In this document: positions 41,901 through 54,327 of the stretch, one piece after another | How the letters are laid out: the number at the start of each line of letters is the position of its first letter | Numbering within the stretch: position 1 is the first letter of the stretch | Source of the DNA: Dipetalonema caudispina | Lineage: Eukaryota; Nematoda; Chromadorea; Rhabditida; Onchocercidae | Assembly: GCA_013365325.1 (NCBI GenBank) | Contig: JABVXV010000080.1 | Span: 1-64,000, forward strand | Reading direction: 5' to 3' | Length of the DNA: 64,000 bases | The notes under the pieces: generated by a model | Told to the model about the DNA's origin: nothing | What the model saw: the letters and a program-made list of their open reading frames with translations, nothing else | Databases searched by the model: none | Made by a program: the position numbers and the translations under genes

Positions 41901-42563
41901 GTTCTTCTACTGAGAGATAATGGTATTGGTACAATACGAATGATTACGATGTTCATAACAATAACCAAATCAAAAATGATACCGATATGGTGAAAGGATT
42001 TATCAGATTCAGTTCATAGGAGTTTAAAAAGTTCCAAAATGGAAGAATCAAATAGAGGTGATACTATTCACGCAATAAATAAAATGACAAATTAGGGTAT
42101 TACAGGTAATGGAGGTAATACGGACTGATCGGTGCAATACATGATCGAGGGAAACATCCCAAGATCAATGACAAGGATAGAATTAGAATAGAACAGCTGA
42201 AAAGGATAACTCCTAGTAAAATACCCTTAAACGGATATATCATTTTCAGAATCCGTTCATCTTATTTCATATGGAAGCAATAATAGAGATAGATATCAAA
42301 TATCATCAATCGGTTAGCTTTACGAAATCCTAGGATCTCAAATTTTGTGAAACCAGGCAATGTAAGAAATATTGTCCAGAAGATGCTGGAGAATATTGAA
42401 CATCTTTAAGACTAGCATAAATTTTAGGATGATTTAGATCGATGATATCTAACAATGAATACTAAAATCCAACATTTACAACAAAAAATACTCTGATTTC
42501 TAACTTATTTTTAAAATTTTAGTTTATTTTAATGGCAATTGCTGATTCACTTTAAATTTAAGC

Positions 42564-42621
42564 TAAGATAGAATGAAATGATAAAAACAGGAATGTGTTT
42601 TTATCATTTCATTTCATCTTA
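42564..42621. repeat. Perfect-core inverted repeat (26-bp arms, 6-base loop)
   Basis: The arms at 42564-42589 and 42596-42621 are complementary at 24 of 26 positions, with 18 consecutive pairs next to the loop GGAATG. Transcribed from either strand this would fold into one long hairpin. No adjacent transposase or target-site duplication was recognised. It could be a precursor-miRNA-like hairpin, a tiny MITE remnant, or chance in AT-rich DNA. Confidence 0.85.
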
Positions 42622-43040
42622 ACGAATGTGTATCTTGCTAGAATTTAATCCGTATAGTCAAAACCAGCCAAATAAAAAATTCGGAACACAACATTAACCT
42701 ATTTGAATTATGCCATTCACTCTCCGATTATTACAATAGTTATCACCAAACTGGCTCAACAGTTCGTTTTCTTTTTTCAGAATTCATACCGGAATTCATA
42801 TCTACGAATTTACCGAATGGAACTACTGGCTATATTCCTTTTCAAATATTTCCTTTGAAAATTTTTTTGATCGAAAATAGAAAAAATGGACCACCATACG
42901 GACCATTTTTGATAGTAAGAAATATTGAGGAAATGATTGCGGACTTTCCTGATGATCTATGCTAATCAAAATCTTCACATAGGAAGCTACTAATTGATGA
43001 CATACCTACCTAGAAAGCTTCTGAAAAAAAACCACTCCGA

Positions 43041-43064
43041 TTTTTTTTTTTTTTTTTTTTTTTT
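43041..43064. repeat. Poly-T tract of 24 bases
   Basis: Uninterrupted T run in the gene-poor region. Confidence 0.95.
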
Positions 43065-44305
43065 GATTTTCTTTTCTAATGCACAATTTGAAAAATTAAA
43101 GTAAATCATGAATTCAACAAATCTAAATAAGATGGATGGATGAATAGATATATAAATTAGGGCAATGATGGATAAATGAGTTGATGTCAGAATGAGCGTA
43201 CAAGTGAACTAAACAAATTCATAATTAAGCAAATAAGTAAATAATGAGGGAAGTGAAAAATCTCAACAATGACTAAGGAAGTACAGCATGCTAAGAAACA
43301 ATGCAATGGTCGGTGAAAGAGCTGCAATCAATTAATATTGCTAATCATTTAACCCGTCGTTTCATTCAACTCTATTTCATTTTATTTTAACTTTATCTCA
43401 TTTTGTTCTACTCAATCCCTATATTTCTATGTGATAATACGATTTTTCTTATCCTGTCAATCAGCATCAGTCTCACAAACCCTGGTTACCTGATTTATAT
43501 CTATTGTAATTGATTCCAAACAATAATAACTGCTTGACATTGCCGTCTCCGCTTTATTTTTCCAATAAAATTTAAGTTTTTGAAAATATCAAAATAGACT
43601 CGAAAACTTGCGAAATGATTGCAACTTGAACTCGAAAATGTAACTGCAATTCGTAATTCACTGCCAGTAATCTTCGGAATGTGGATAAAAGTAAATTTCT
43701 AACCTATCTGAAATTAAGATAGCATCTCGTACTTTTAGTACTGACAGCGCGATACTAGGGAACACCATCTTAGCAGACAGCAGCAATAATCATTTCTATC
43801 AATCATTTAATTGTAATTGTCGTAAACCCGAACTTTTAGTGTGATGATCTTGACGGAACCTGTGTTGTAGGATAGAGTGAAAAGCTGTCAAATCTAAAAA
43901 CAAAAATTTTCTTTTTGAAGTTCGATAAAGATGCTGAAAGTTTGTTTTACAAGATGCAGAGCAAAAAGCTGCTTTCCAGACAAAAAGACAAAAGTATAGG
44001 ATACACAATGTACACTGACGACCAAGTAAAATATCTAATACAATAAGAAAAATTATTGATAGGAACCGAAAAAGACTATCTGGAACCGCTATCACTGCGA
44101 CAATTTTTGGAATTGTCACCTGAAGGAAACGAAGAAGTGATAAGGTACAACCTACAAGGATATTTAGTTTACTGCACTTCATTTGGATAGTGCTATAAAG
44201 AGGGTACTCAACATGAAAGGTACTACAACAAATTAAGCAAAATTGATTCTCTGTTACGGCTAATTATAATGAAAATTAATATTTAGCACCATTATATATA
44301 AAGTA

Positions 44306-46137
44306 TCATGAAATGTGTTGATTAAATACCCGTACATCAAGAGCGAAATGATCTAATAAATGACCATATTCGTGTAAGTCACAATCATTGTTACTATCAT
44401 CGCTATCATCAGAATCAGAACTATTCTCATCATCGCTACTATAATCATTGTCATCATCATCAACATGTTCAATTAACAGGAGTGAAGTATATGTGTTATT
44501 ATCGCCATTACCAACTTCTTCATGATCGTCAAACGAGTCAGATGTTTCCATATTGTCATGGTTCAGTGAAGCGACACTCACTGCATCATTTTCGCTGAAT
44601 GATTCGGAAAATGTCCCAAGCGAAACAGATGATGTATCACTAACTGATGCATCGAATGCGCTTGCCATATCTAGAGATATCTCTTTCAGTAAGTAAATTA
44701 AAGCATATTTCCACGACATTGTCCTACAACGATACGCAAGCTGTAGTACATTGGAAATAATTGTTCCCACAAGCTTCAAAATATCCACTAGACATTATAC
44801 CATGTACTGCCAACTAGGTCCGAATAAATCCGTAATTCTAAAATAGACTACTACCCGAAATGAGAAAACCTTACTACTTAGAAAGACTATTTTAAGATAA
44901 AACTATCGGTTAAAGTTTAACACTGATAATACCCTCGAATATAAGGAGGTAAAATAAATAGTGTACCAGCATCGCTAATTGTCTCGTGATATTCACTTTC
45001 CTGATTATATGCTTCTGATTCTGCTTCAAATTCACTACCTTCTGAGGTGGCGACACTTGAGTCATTACTATCGGTAGAATCACCATCCGCTCTATCTAAA
45101 ACTACACATGTGATAAATTTCTCCTCCCAATTCTATTTATTAATCATTTTTTTGAGGTCCAACAACTTCTGAACAATTTCTACGACAGTTTTACAAAATT
45201 AATTACAAATTTTACCTTCAGAGTCACTGTCGGAATCACTGTTATTGTTGTAACTTTCTTCATTACCATGGTAGTTATCATCAAATTCGTCTATCTTTTC
45301 CGGTGTCTGTGATGAACATTTTTCTAAGCAAAAGACAAACTATTGTCATCAAGAAAGCATCCTCTTAACTAGAAACCAACCAGTTTAAAGCTTAGTTAAT
45401 GTAGCTTCTAACAGAACTTTTCAACGAATTCCTTCCCGACATCTGCATTTTCGCAGTGTAGCAACAAGAATGATCTGAGTAATATTTGTATCAGTAAATC
45501 CACAACTAAAGCAAATCGAGAAAACCCTGTGCTAGATTATCAAATCCAAACGAAACTATTTATTAACAAGTCAAAGAAAAGTGATCCTGGACTATCAAAA
45601 TCTTCTATATCCTAGACCTTAATCACACTAAAGTCATCAAAATATATTTAAATAATACAGTTGAAAAAACACCGGATTTACATTTTTTGTGGAAGCAGAT
45701 TTGTTACCATCCGCCACAGCAACAGCTGTTGAAGTCCCGACACCATTTACAGCTTTATCATCACAGTTAGCGAAATATAAACGTTTCACGATGTTCCTTG
45801 GTGATGTGCGTGAACGACAAGTAGGGCATTGCTCGGAATGCTGCAATCATAAAGCCGACTCATTCTAAATTAATTCCTTAAAGATTACAAAACGAATTAC
45901 ATGCCCGGAATCTAGCTACCATTCTTCAAGGTCAACAATCAATTCCTCATGATCACTTGATGTTGAGATTCACTAATCCCAATGGTATAAAAGCATAGTA
46001 AAAAAAAAGAGATATCTTACGAGAAGCCATCGCAGGATACACTTGTAATGAAATGTGTGTCCACATGGTAGGGATGAAAAATTATTGATGCATAAATTTT
46101 GCGCACAAATCACACAGCTACCGATACTATCTTCCAT
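44306..46137 (-). CDS. RING-H2 protein with TRAIP-like RING and acidic tail
   Basis: Five minus-strand exons: 46137-46021, 45840-45682, 45306-45216, 45101-44967, 44670-44306; 867 nt, 288 aa. The N-terminus is a C3H2C3 RING (C8, C11, C25, H27, H30, C33, C44, C47) with LPCGHTFHYKCILRWLL, then CPTCRSRT and a short segment IVKRLYF that recalls the IINKLFF of TRAIP/NOPO ubiquitin ligases. From about residue 95 the protein is dominated by Asp, Ser, Glu and Asn, with long acidic runs near the end and no coiled coil. E3 ubiquitin ligase activity is inferred from the intact zinc ligands; the partner and pathway are unknown. The 3' end is uncertain: a splice from 44330 to 44192 would replace the last eight residues with seven others, stopping at 44169. 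An acceptor lies 2 bases before the ATG. Confidence 0.75.
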
Positions 46138-48305
46138 ATCTGCAGTATATCCTCACTATAAAAAGGTACATTAACGGATATGGGCACGATACAAAACGAA
46201 CATGAATTCATTAAATCATTAAATAATTGTCTATCTTACCCAGAACCAACCAATGCTGTGCACCGTCAACGATTATCTACGAATCACCAAACAAATGATG
46301 CAGATTAACCATTTGTTTCAAAGTGCAAGTAATCAAAAATCCCTGAGCGAACTCGAAGTTGCAAGAAACACTCAATTTATCACATTTTTTAACATTTTTT
46401 AACATTAAGAAAACATGTTACTGAGGAAAAGTAAGCTAAATAAACAATCGCTAAGTTTAATCGATGGTGTTGTTGCTAGCAATTAAACCAATAAGCGTAA
46501 ATTCTCTCATTCAGTAAAGCAATAAATAATTCAAAATAACCGTTCTCCATCATTTATAATGCAAAAATCAGGAAAATCTTTAAAGTTGCGATGAAATCAT
46601 AATGAAGAAGACTAAAGAATGCCGCCTAAGGAAGTTAATAAATGGGGTGAATGTATCGGATCCGGCAAGCTCACATTTCATCGATTTATATATATTTATA
46701 GTCTTTTGAAATTCATCTCATTTTCTCCCTTTCGGATGATTTGGATATATCTCTAGCTAATAGGTGACATTGATACATTGATCGATGAGCACATAAAGCA
46801 GTATATATTGCATAGTGACATTCGATCAGTCATCTATCTAACCGTTCATTTCATTTAATCCTTTAATGGTCTGTATCATAAGGTGCAAAGATTTGAACGT
46901 GTTATATCATTTTCATCATTCATTAATGTTGTTCGTTCGTTTTGGTGAAATGTTAGAAAACTCCATTATGATTAGATCAGATCACTAACACAGAACCCTT
47001 TTAATGGCATATTTGACCTCTGATAAATCGAAAGTTTTCTCTTTATCTATCTATCCTGATATTATTTTTATTTTTAAGAATACCTGTAGCAATCAGATAA
47101 CAAGCGGAGAAAACAATATTTTATCGTTGAACGGGCGTTAATCTTTCATTGTTGCAAATCAAACTTATTAGAAATAAAAAAAAAAAAAAATGGTCGATAA
47201 CCCAATCACAAAATCAAACATGAACCGGAAGCCTGCTCCAAATATCAAATCAGAAAGAAATAGAGAAGATAAAACGTATCAAATACGACAACCAAAAAAA
47301 TGATAGCATTAATCCTCAAGCCTTCACTGAAGAATTGTTCAACGATCAGGTCGCTTGGCAAATTACCAAGTGACCCTTTCCTTTCTACTAATAGTTGATC
47401 CTCCACATCATTAAACGATATGGAAAACAAAACGACGAAAATTATTAAAGCTTTCCCTTATTACAATAAGAAAGTACATAAAAATAGTTCCAAAAAAGTG
47501 AGTATTGACATGAAATCAGAATACAACAAATCATCATCAAAAGCAACAACTTCGAAGAATGGTTCGTAAACAGGAAAACTTCTTTTCCTGACTGCAATTT
47601 AGCTTTTTAAGGGTTTGCAATTTGTATGTACATTTGAAAATTATTCGAAAGATTGAGCTTGAAACATCATGGGTTCGATTACAGGCATTAAACAAAATCC
47701 ACCACTTTCAATTTGCAAAGATAACATTATCACTGATAATAAAATAATGATAAAGACGCTATACAAACGCTATATACATGCATATCTACTAGAGTATAGC
47801 ATGAGAGCGTATTTCGGTACGCAAACTTGCAATACTTATCTCTTGAAAGTAACATTTAAAAGAAATGCAAGCATAATCAGACGTATTTCAAATCACAGTA
47901 TTAGTGAAATACTTTGTTATCACATAAACATTTCAACAATTGATCGTTGTTCGATGCAGCATTTGCAGTAGAAGACGCATAAACAAGGTGAAATAAGGAT
48001 TTAGGTGGTAAATGAAAAACTTTAAAAACTAAAAAAAGACCAGTCATCAACCAACTTTTTTAAATCACCGTTTTAGTACTTAGATATATGGCTTACAAGC
48101 CAATATGTGACAATCACAGAGTGGTTAAAGTTATCGAGAATCCCATTCAAGATTTAGCATAAAATATGACTATTTCCAGACAGTCATATTTTGAAAGATT
48201 CAGTCAGCTTTTGATGGATATCTATACTTCAGGATATGCGATGAAATCTTTGGTTAGCGCGAAAAATCTTATTAAAGCTCTCCCACAATTCATGTTATAT
48301 TAAAA
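46138..48305. other. Intergenic between RING gene and ITFG1
   Basis: About 2.2 kb of AT-rich sequence holding the 5' flank of the RING gene and the 3' flank of ITFG1. The open frame at 47669-47971 looks random. No RNA gene or mobile element was recognised. Confidence 0.55.
46140..46146 (-). promoter_or_regulatory. Putative trans-splice acceptor of RING gene
   Basis: Minus-strand sequence ending CTGCAG, two bases before the start codon, with no coding exon upstream. Confidence 0.45.
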
Positions 48306-51300
48306 CTACATCGCATCAAAGTGGAATCGGTGTGACTGTGCCTGTCGTTCGTGCTTATCAGCACGCCTTTCACGATAATGTAGAAATACTACCACCAATA
48401 AAAGTATCATGCAGACTGATATTAACACCATCAGCGACTGTTTTATTAACTGAAAATGAAAAATTACTCAACTTCTACGACTTTCTCCTATTTTCACTGG
48501 AACAGAGAAATGGTACGAAAGGACGAAGGAAGAGAACAGGATTTGATGAATCTCATTTAAAATTAATAAAAATGATAAATGCATATTCTTGTTATTCAAC
48601 TTTATCTTTTCGAAGTAGGTTAGGGTGGGAGAGATGTGCTAGAAAGCAAAAACGAAACTTCAGTTAAGAAATTTATTTTGGGATTTCTTTCTATCCGTCA
48701 TTAAGGAGAAAATCACCCTTTTATAACAGTGTAAAAATGAGTTTTACGAATCTCACTGATAATAAAGGATAATGAATTTTATCTTTCCGACGAAGTAGAT
48801 CCCTCTGGTTATTGTGTTCTATGTCGTTTGAAGTGACATAATTTTTGAAAAAAAAAGAAGTCATGAATTTTTTTTATGCACACAAACTGAAAATCTGACT
48901 TTTTTACTAAACTGCTAAATCCCTTTTTCAAACAACAAAAAGAAAAAGATAATTCTGTTTAGAAACTTTAGAAATTAGCTTCAGACTTTTTACTATAAAT
49001 CTCTGCGGTTGAAAGTGATTCATAACAAAACTGCAATTATGCCTAACTAAACTGCTAAAATGTTGAGATTTTTCCTTGGAAAGACAAACCTGACTAGGAG
49101 TAAGATAAAGTCTACTTTGCCAGTGTACTCCATCACCTTTGGGTGGAACAACAATCAGTCTTGAATTCGGCACAATTTGCTTCAAGTAATAATGTTGATT
49201 TCCATAATACAGACCGCCCGCCAATGGCACACGTGGAGAACCAATATGCACTGCAAAATCTCGCATCAATTTTCCATCTTTTGCGCAAATTACAAAATGA
49301 AAAGAGAAAACCCATAAGTTTGAAGAAAACATTAAATGAGTGAGAGTATTCAGTAGCTGAGACCCAAAAAAGTTCCTGTTCAACTGTGCAAAAAAATTGT
49401 CATTAAAAGAAATACAACTTTAAAATCTTCAGGATTTCTATTTTAACAATCGGCGAAATTTCGTTTATAATTGTAAATATTATTTAATATGCTGGCTTAT
49501 CTTTATCTCACGAATGTAGATATGTAATCAGTCCCTAATAAAATAAGTTCAAGAAGTAATTTTAATGAAACAAATTTACCGTAATCAACAAAATTTGGTG
49601 ACCTCCCCAAACCAAATAAAGCAAATGGTGTGTGAAGAGCTCGATGTGTTGTTTGAGGCATCTGGCATTGTGAGCCGACCTGATCGTGACCCCATGAATC
49701 GGACATACTGAACATTACGCAAGCACCATGCCAGGCAATTCCAGTTCCAGAAAAAGAAGAAAGTTTAAGGTTAAAATAACTATTAATATGTTTATTTGAA
49801 ATTCAGCGAGGATACAGTTTTGCAAATCGGGATAGAAAAGTAAAGATGGTTTATTATATACCGCTAGAGAGGTCCTTGGATTACAGCTATAAGTGAGTGA
49901 ATGGAGAAGCATATATAAACAGATGGAATACCAATTTTTGTTTTGGTAGAACCACAGAACTGATCGCATGAGCTTGAAAATACTTGTACTTTCAGGAATG
50001 TTGTATCACCCTTATCTTCACATTTAATGAAGTCGACAGCCATACTCTGGTCGGCATCTTTATATTCAAGTAATACATCGAGAGTTCCATCTTCTTTCAA
50101 ATCAAAAAACGATGCCAGCTGAATCTGACCCAAGGAAACATCAGCAGGCTGAATAAGCCTGGGACTTGTCCGCAATTCAAATCTTCTAAAATAAATGAAA
50201 GAGGCATCAAAACAAGAGATATTTACGTGCCTTAACACACTTTCTCCATCGTACGCGTATTTCCAGTCTTTTTACAGAAAACGCATATCTCTAGTGATGG
50301 ATTTAAAAACACGACCAGTATGGAATTTCATGAAGTTGCACCAAATGACAAGTTTTGACAGGTGTACCTGGAAGCATTAGAAATACAATCAGTGCATGGC
50401 ACATTTTCCAGGATCATCGGATTTTGTGTTTTCTCTCGAACAAGTGCTATTAAATCAGGATATCCATCTAGTGAAAAATCTCCAACACGAAAAACAACAT
50501 TTCCTTCATCTCTTTTGGATACCAGATCGGAACCCTAGAAACGCATGCGTTCATTTTCTGCTTTCGCTTAACACAAAGTTTTCTGTTGTATCAGTATTTA
50601 TAACTATGATGAAAGTTTTTAAACGTTTTGGAACAGTATAGGGGCTTCACAGATGTAAAAAACAAGACATCGAAATGATTTCGATTTAAGATAGCCCCGC
50701 TCCAATTTCTTTTTTTTTTTTTTTTTTTTTTTTTTTGAAGACAATGCAGTAAAGATGAGAAAGTGACATTATGGGTAAGGTTATGCAAAAGGAAGAAAAA
50801 TTTTTTCTAGGAATTTCAACGTCTTCAAAGAAAAACAAAATAACAAAGAAATGTTCGATTCACCTCAAGACCAGTAATGTGGAAATCTTGCCATGCTCCG
50901 ATATAATGATTCCACATATTAATTACCACTACTTTTCGACACGTTGTATCGGCACAGCATGGTAAACCGATATCCACAACTCCATCGGCATCAAAATCAG
51001 CAAACAATACAGCACCAAAGATATTGGTAGGACATGATTCGGCTGGTAAATCAGCAATAAGCGCGTGATCTAACTCCCACAGTTCACTAAACCAAGTGAT
51101 ATAAGATTTCAAAAAAACGTTTAAAAAGAAAGAGTGAAATATAACCTATAAAAAAACAATAGAATATTCACGCAAATATTCATCCAATTACTCGCTATAA
51201 AGTTTTCCTTGAAAATAAATAATGCTTTGAAAAAAATGAGATTGCATGGAATACTTGAAACTCTGCAAAATGCAGTTCACAAAAGATATTGTAGTAAGCC

Positions 51301-53214
51301 GCACACTACTGTATGTTGGTACATGTTACAACATACATCTCACGGTTGAGTATTGTGACAAAGATTATTAATTTTTTCGTTCTAAATAATAGGAGCTAAT
51401 GGAAGCAGGAAAAAAGAACTCCATTTTCTTCGAATTAAAGGAAAAAACCTAACTGATTAAATATGCTAACTAAAAACAAATCTAAATTTTTAAAAAATGA
51501 ATGAAGCTACTATTTAATAAACACATTAAGTATTGCTCTTTGTAGAATCCCAACAAATTAAATCAAATCAATCTTTTGAAATTGAAACGATACTCTGATA
51601 TTCTTCTCCATGCTTGCATCTTTAAACGATTGTCAACTTTGGTACCAAATATTATTTCAGCACTTAAATCACCATTTATATCGACGAAGGAATGCAAAAA
51701 GCGTTCAAATGGAACAATATTGCGCATATTACCAGATGCACTGCAATAAACTTTGGCTCATAAAAAGTGCAAAAAAAAAAAATGTTGAGGCAAACTTCTC
51801 CTGTACTTTTTCCAGAAAAGCATGTAATCATAAGAGCTCATTCGATACTTCTGATAAAGTAAATATTATACGACAAACGAGAAAAACAAAGTTTTTGCAG
51901 AAACTACTAGTCCTACCTTAGTCAAATGACTTACTTGAAAAAATGTTGACAGGATGAAAAATTTCCTTTTGGTGAGCCCAGTTGACAAAATAAGGAACTA
52001 TTGTTGAAAAATCCCACAACATCACTGATACCATCACCATTAACATCCATTACAGCTAGCTCATCCAACAACGTTGCATTTAAAGGAACTGGTTTGTAAG
52101 CATTATGTGAAAATATGTATACAGTTGATTGATAACCTTTCTCACCACTAGGCTGAAAGAATGAAACAAGTTTCTAATCGTTTAATACAAACAACTGGAT
52201 ATCAATTTTTCTTTTAAAATCAAAATAAGATCTATAAATGCTGTGCAGTTTTTGAGAGATCAATAGTGATATCTGAAACATAAAGACTACTAATCGAAAA
52301 AATGACTAGAATGAAACAAGTGTACAAATTCACACAAAGTAGCATTTCATGGCTTATTGTATCTATTCTAAATTTTATTCCAATTTATAACGAACATTTT
52401 TTCTCGAAACCAGTATGTCAGGTACTGAATCACCATTGAAATCGCCAATTGCACATGAAACAGTCTGTGATGAGCCAAGGTTAATATTTTGTCCTGCTTC
52501 GAAAAATTCTCCATTTTCATTCTACAACAAGTTTAATTTTATAAGTATCATATTAGTGTAGAGGAGGGGAAAAGATGTCACACAAAGAGAGAAAAAGTTC
52601 AAATGTGAAAAGCAAGCATTCACTGAAACTACAAAGGCGAGAAAGATTATATATATCTCACTTTTCTAATACCGGTACTTTCATTCTTATCCATCGCTTA
52701 GATACCAAAAAAGAGCCGAACATTCCAAAAATGATTCTCCATTAAAAGACAATTCATTTCATTGATTTCAAGATGAATAACGTTGGTTAAGAAGAATGAA
52801 TGACAATCAAAAGAAATACGACAAAGCAAAACAATGTGTAGTGTCAGGATAAAATGAAATAGAAGTGCAGCAGTGAAGTTGAACAAATATGACGTAAAAT
52901 TAGATGAGGTTGAGTGAATAAAATGAAAAGAAGGATGGTAAAATAAAGTAGTGTGAAGTGAAGCAAACATACTGCTAGGTTGTTAGAAGTAAGTTAAAAA
53001 TTCACGATTCGAATATGATAATGAACTAGACCTGGAAATAAGTTTTTAATCGATCATGATCCTGGACAATGATATCAGTATATAGATCGCGATCAATGTC
53101 ACCATAGGCACAAATCCGACCTTTCAATTTCCCACTAACATATATAGTATGCATGATCACACAAAGAGCAACATGTGGTACATTCCACGGATACTTTACC
53201 GATAACCACCGCAT
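48306..53214 (-). CDS. lnkn-1: ITFG1/TIP (LNKN-1) FG-GAP repeat membrane protein
   Basis: Ten minus-strand exons: 53214-53032, 52521-52411, 52152-51935, 51740-51594, 51086-50864, 50534-50368, 50185-49932, 49747-49580, 49250-49090, 48449-48306; 1776 nt, 591 aa (human ITFG1 612). A hydrophobic signal peptide lies at about 11-28. Repeated FG-GAP/Ca-loop motifs follow (GDIDRDLYTD, DFNGDSVPD, DVNGDGISD, DFDADGVVD, DFSLDGYPD, DLKEDGTLD), making an integrin-like beta-propeller. The conserved LFGLGRSPNFVDYG and VPNSRLIVVPP precede a single membrane span at about 550-567 and a short cytosolic tail ending RFHFDAM, the near-invariant ITFG1 terminus. The family is a cell-surface protein; C. elegans LNKN-1 maintains tissue integrity, and human ITFG1 was first described as T-cell immunomodulatory protein. 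Exon 8 begins after TG rather than AG. The last intron is about 640 bp. Confidence 0.94.
50710..50736. repeat. Poly-T tract of 27 bases in an ITFG1 intron
   Basis: Run of 27 T on the plus strand, which is poly-A in the transcript sense, within intron 5 of ITFG1. Confidence 0.95.
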
Positions 53215-54327
53215 TATCTGAAATACTAATTAGATGACCCTTATATGAAATATCCATAAAATTGCAATAGCACTTCAATAAACATCACGGATCAAGTAAA
53301 ACTCATTGCGTGAGGCCGAACCGTGAATCATTGAGTACACATGTAGAGGAAGAGAAATCACCTGATGATCGGTCGGCCGGGTACACTATGACTCGGAAGA
53401 CGGAAATGATGCCGGAGATGGTGATAGAATGAACTACCATAACCATTTAGTAAATTAAGGTGAAATGAAGTAAGATGAGAAGCAGTACTCTGTATGGAAT
53501 TAGTCACTGGATCGTTTTTTTTTTTTTTTGCTTTTTGCAAATTAATGCCAAACAATGAGACCTCCAAGTCTGTTAATCCAACTGTTCCAAGACATATTAG
53601 TCATTAATCAATTTGGTATTTTAATTATCTTGCAATGCAATGGCTATCAGCAGATAATTTAATAATAAAATATGCAAGATAGATCGGTAGGTACTCACTA
53701 GGTTAACACATTCTAGATAAATATTGAAATACTCTCAAGCGACGACCATAACAGAGAGGTTTCACCGAACAGAAGAAACAGATTGATCGCTATCAAACAA
53801 CTGTCAATGACCTAAGTAAAGTTCAAGATGGGATTCTTTCGCCTTCAGGGATCATTATCAATATTTTTGATGTAATAGTAAACAAACAAATAGCTCCCAA
53901 TTTCCACAAAGTCACCATCTCATGACGTTACATATAAATTCACGGTTATGCCTGCTCTGTACTGGTTTGCTGCATCGCTTTGCTAATATTCATACCTACA
54001 CATTTGCATACACCCATCATCCAACTTTGACTTAAATGACGGATTGACACGACTGTTATTACATATATGCATTTATTTTTCCTCATTTTAACAATTATAA
54101 CAACAAAAAAATAAAGGAAAACAATGCCAATGCAAAACAATAATTTTCCAAGCACTCAAATTTTTTCCTCGCTGCAAAGGCTCACTAATTCAAAAAAAGG
54201 TAAAGTTTTACTTTTTCTCTGTCAAAATCAAATGCTGTGTCTAAAATTCTATTTAAAAATATGATAAAATACATGATGTGCCAATCGGATTTCCAATCAA
54301 ATCAGTAAATTTTTTCATTTTGGTAAA
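53215..54327. other. Spacer between POP1 and ITFG1
   Basis: About 1.1 kb of AT-rich sequence between two genes on the minus strand. Short open frames here show no family and no splice chain. Confidence 0.55.
53218..53224 (-). promoter_or_regulatory. Putative trans-splice acceptor of ITFG1
   Basis: ATTTCAG on the minus strand ends three bases before the ATG. No upstream coding exon is needed, since a signal peptide starts right after the ATG. Confidence 0.55.

Larger units (their letters stand above)
38923..44305. other. 5.4-kb region without a recognised gene
   Basis: AT-rich sequence with no open frame that forms a convincing exon chain on either strand. Its right end may hold untranslated sequence of the RING gene. 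Its left end (38923-38988) stays open in the PTR frame and may be PTR 5' exon or leader. It contains a poly-T tract (43041-43064) and a strong inverted repeat (42564-42621). Long-range promoter elements of PTR probably lie here. Confidence 0.5.

Noticed and set aside
43799..44182. Minus-strand open frame of 127 codons downstream of the RING gene
   Set aside because: It has a Cys- and Leu-rich random look. Splicing into it from the RING gene in phase stops after seven residues, and no family is recognisable.
48332..48667. Plus-strand open frame of 111 codons
   Set aside because: It is the shadow of the last ITFG1 exon, which encodes the membrane span and RFHFDAM on the minus strand.
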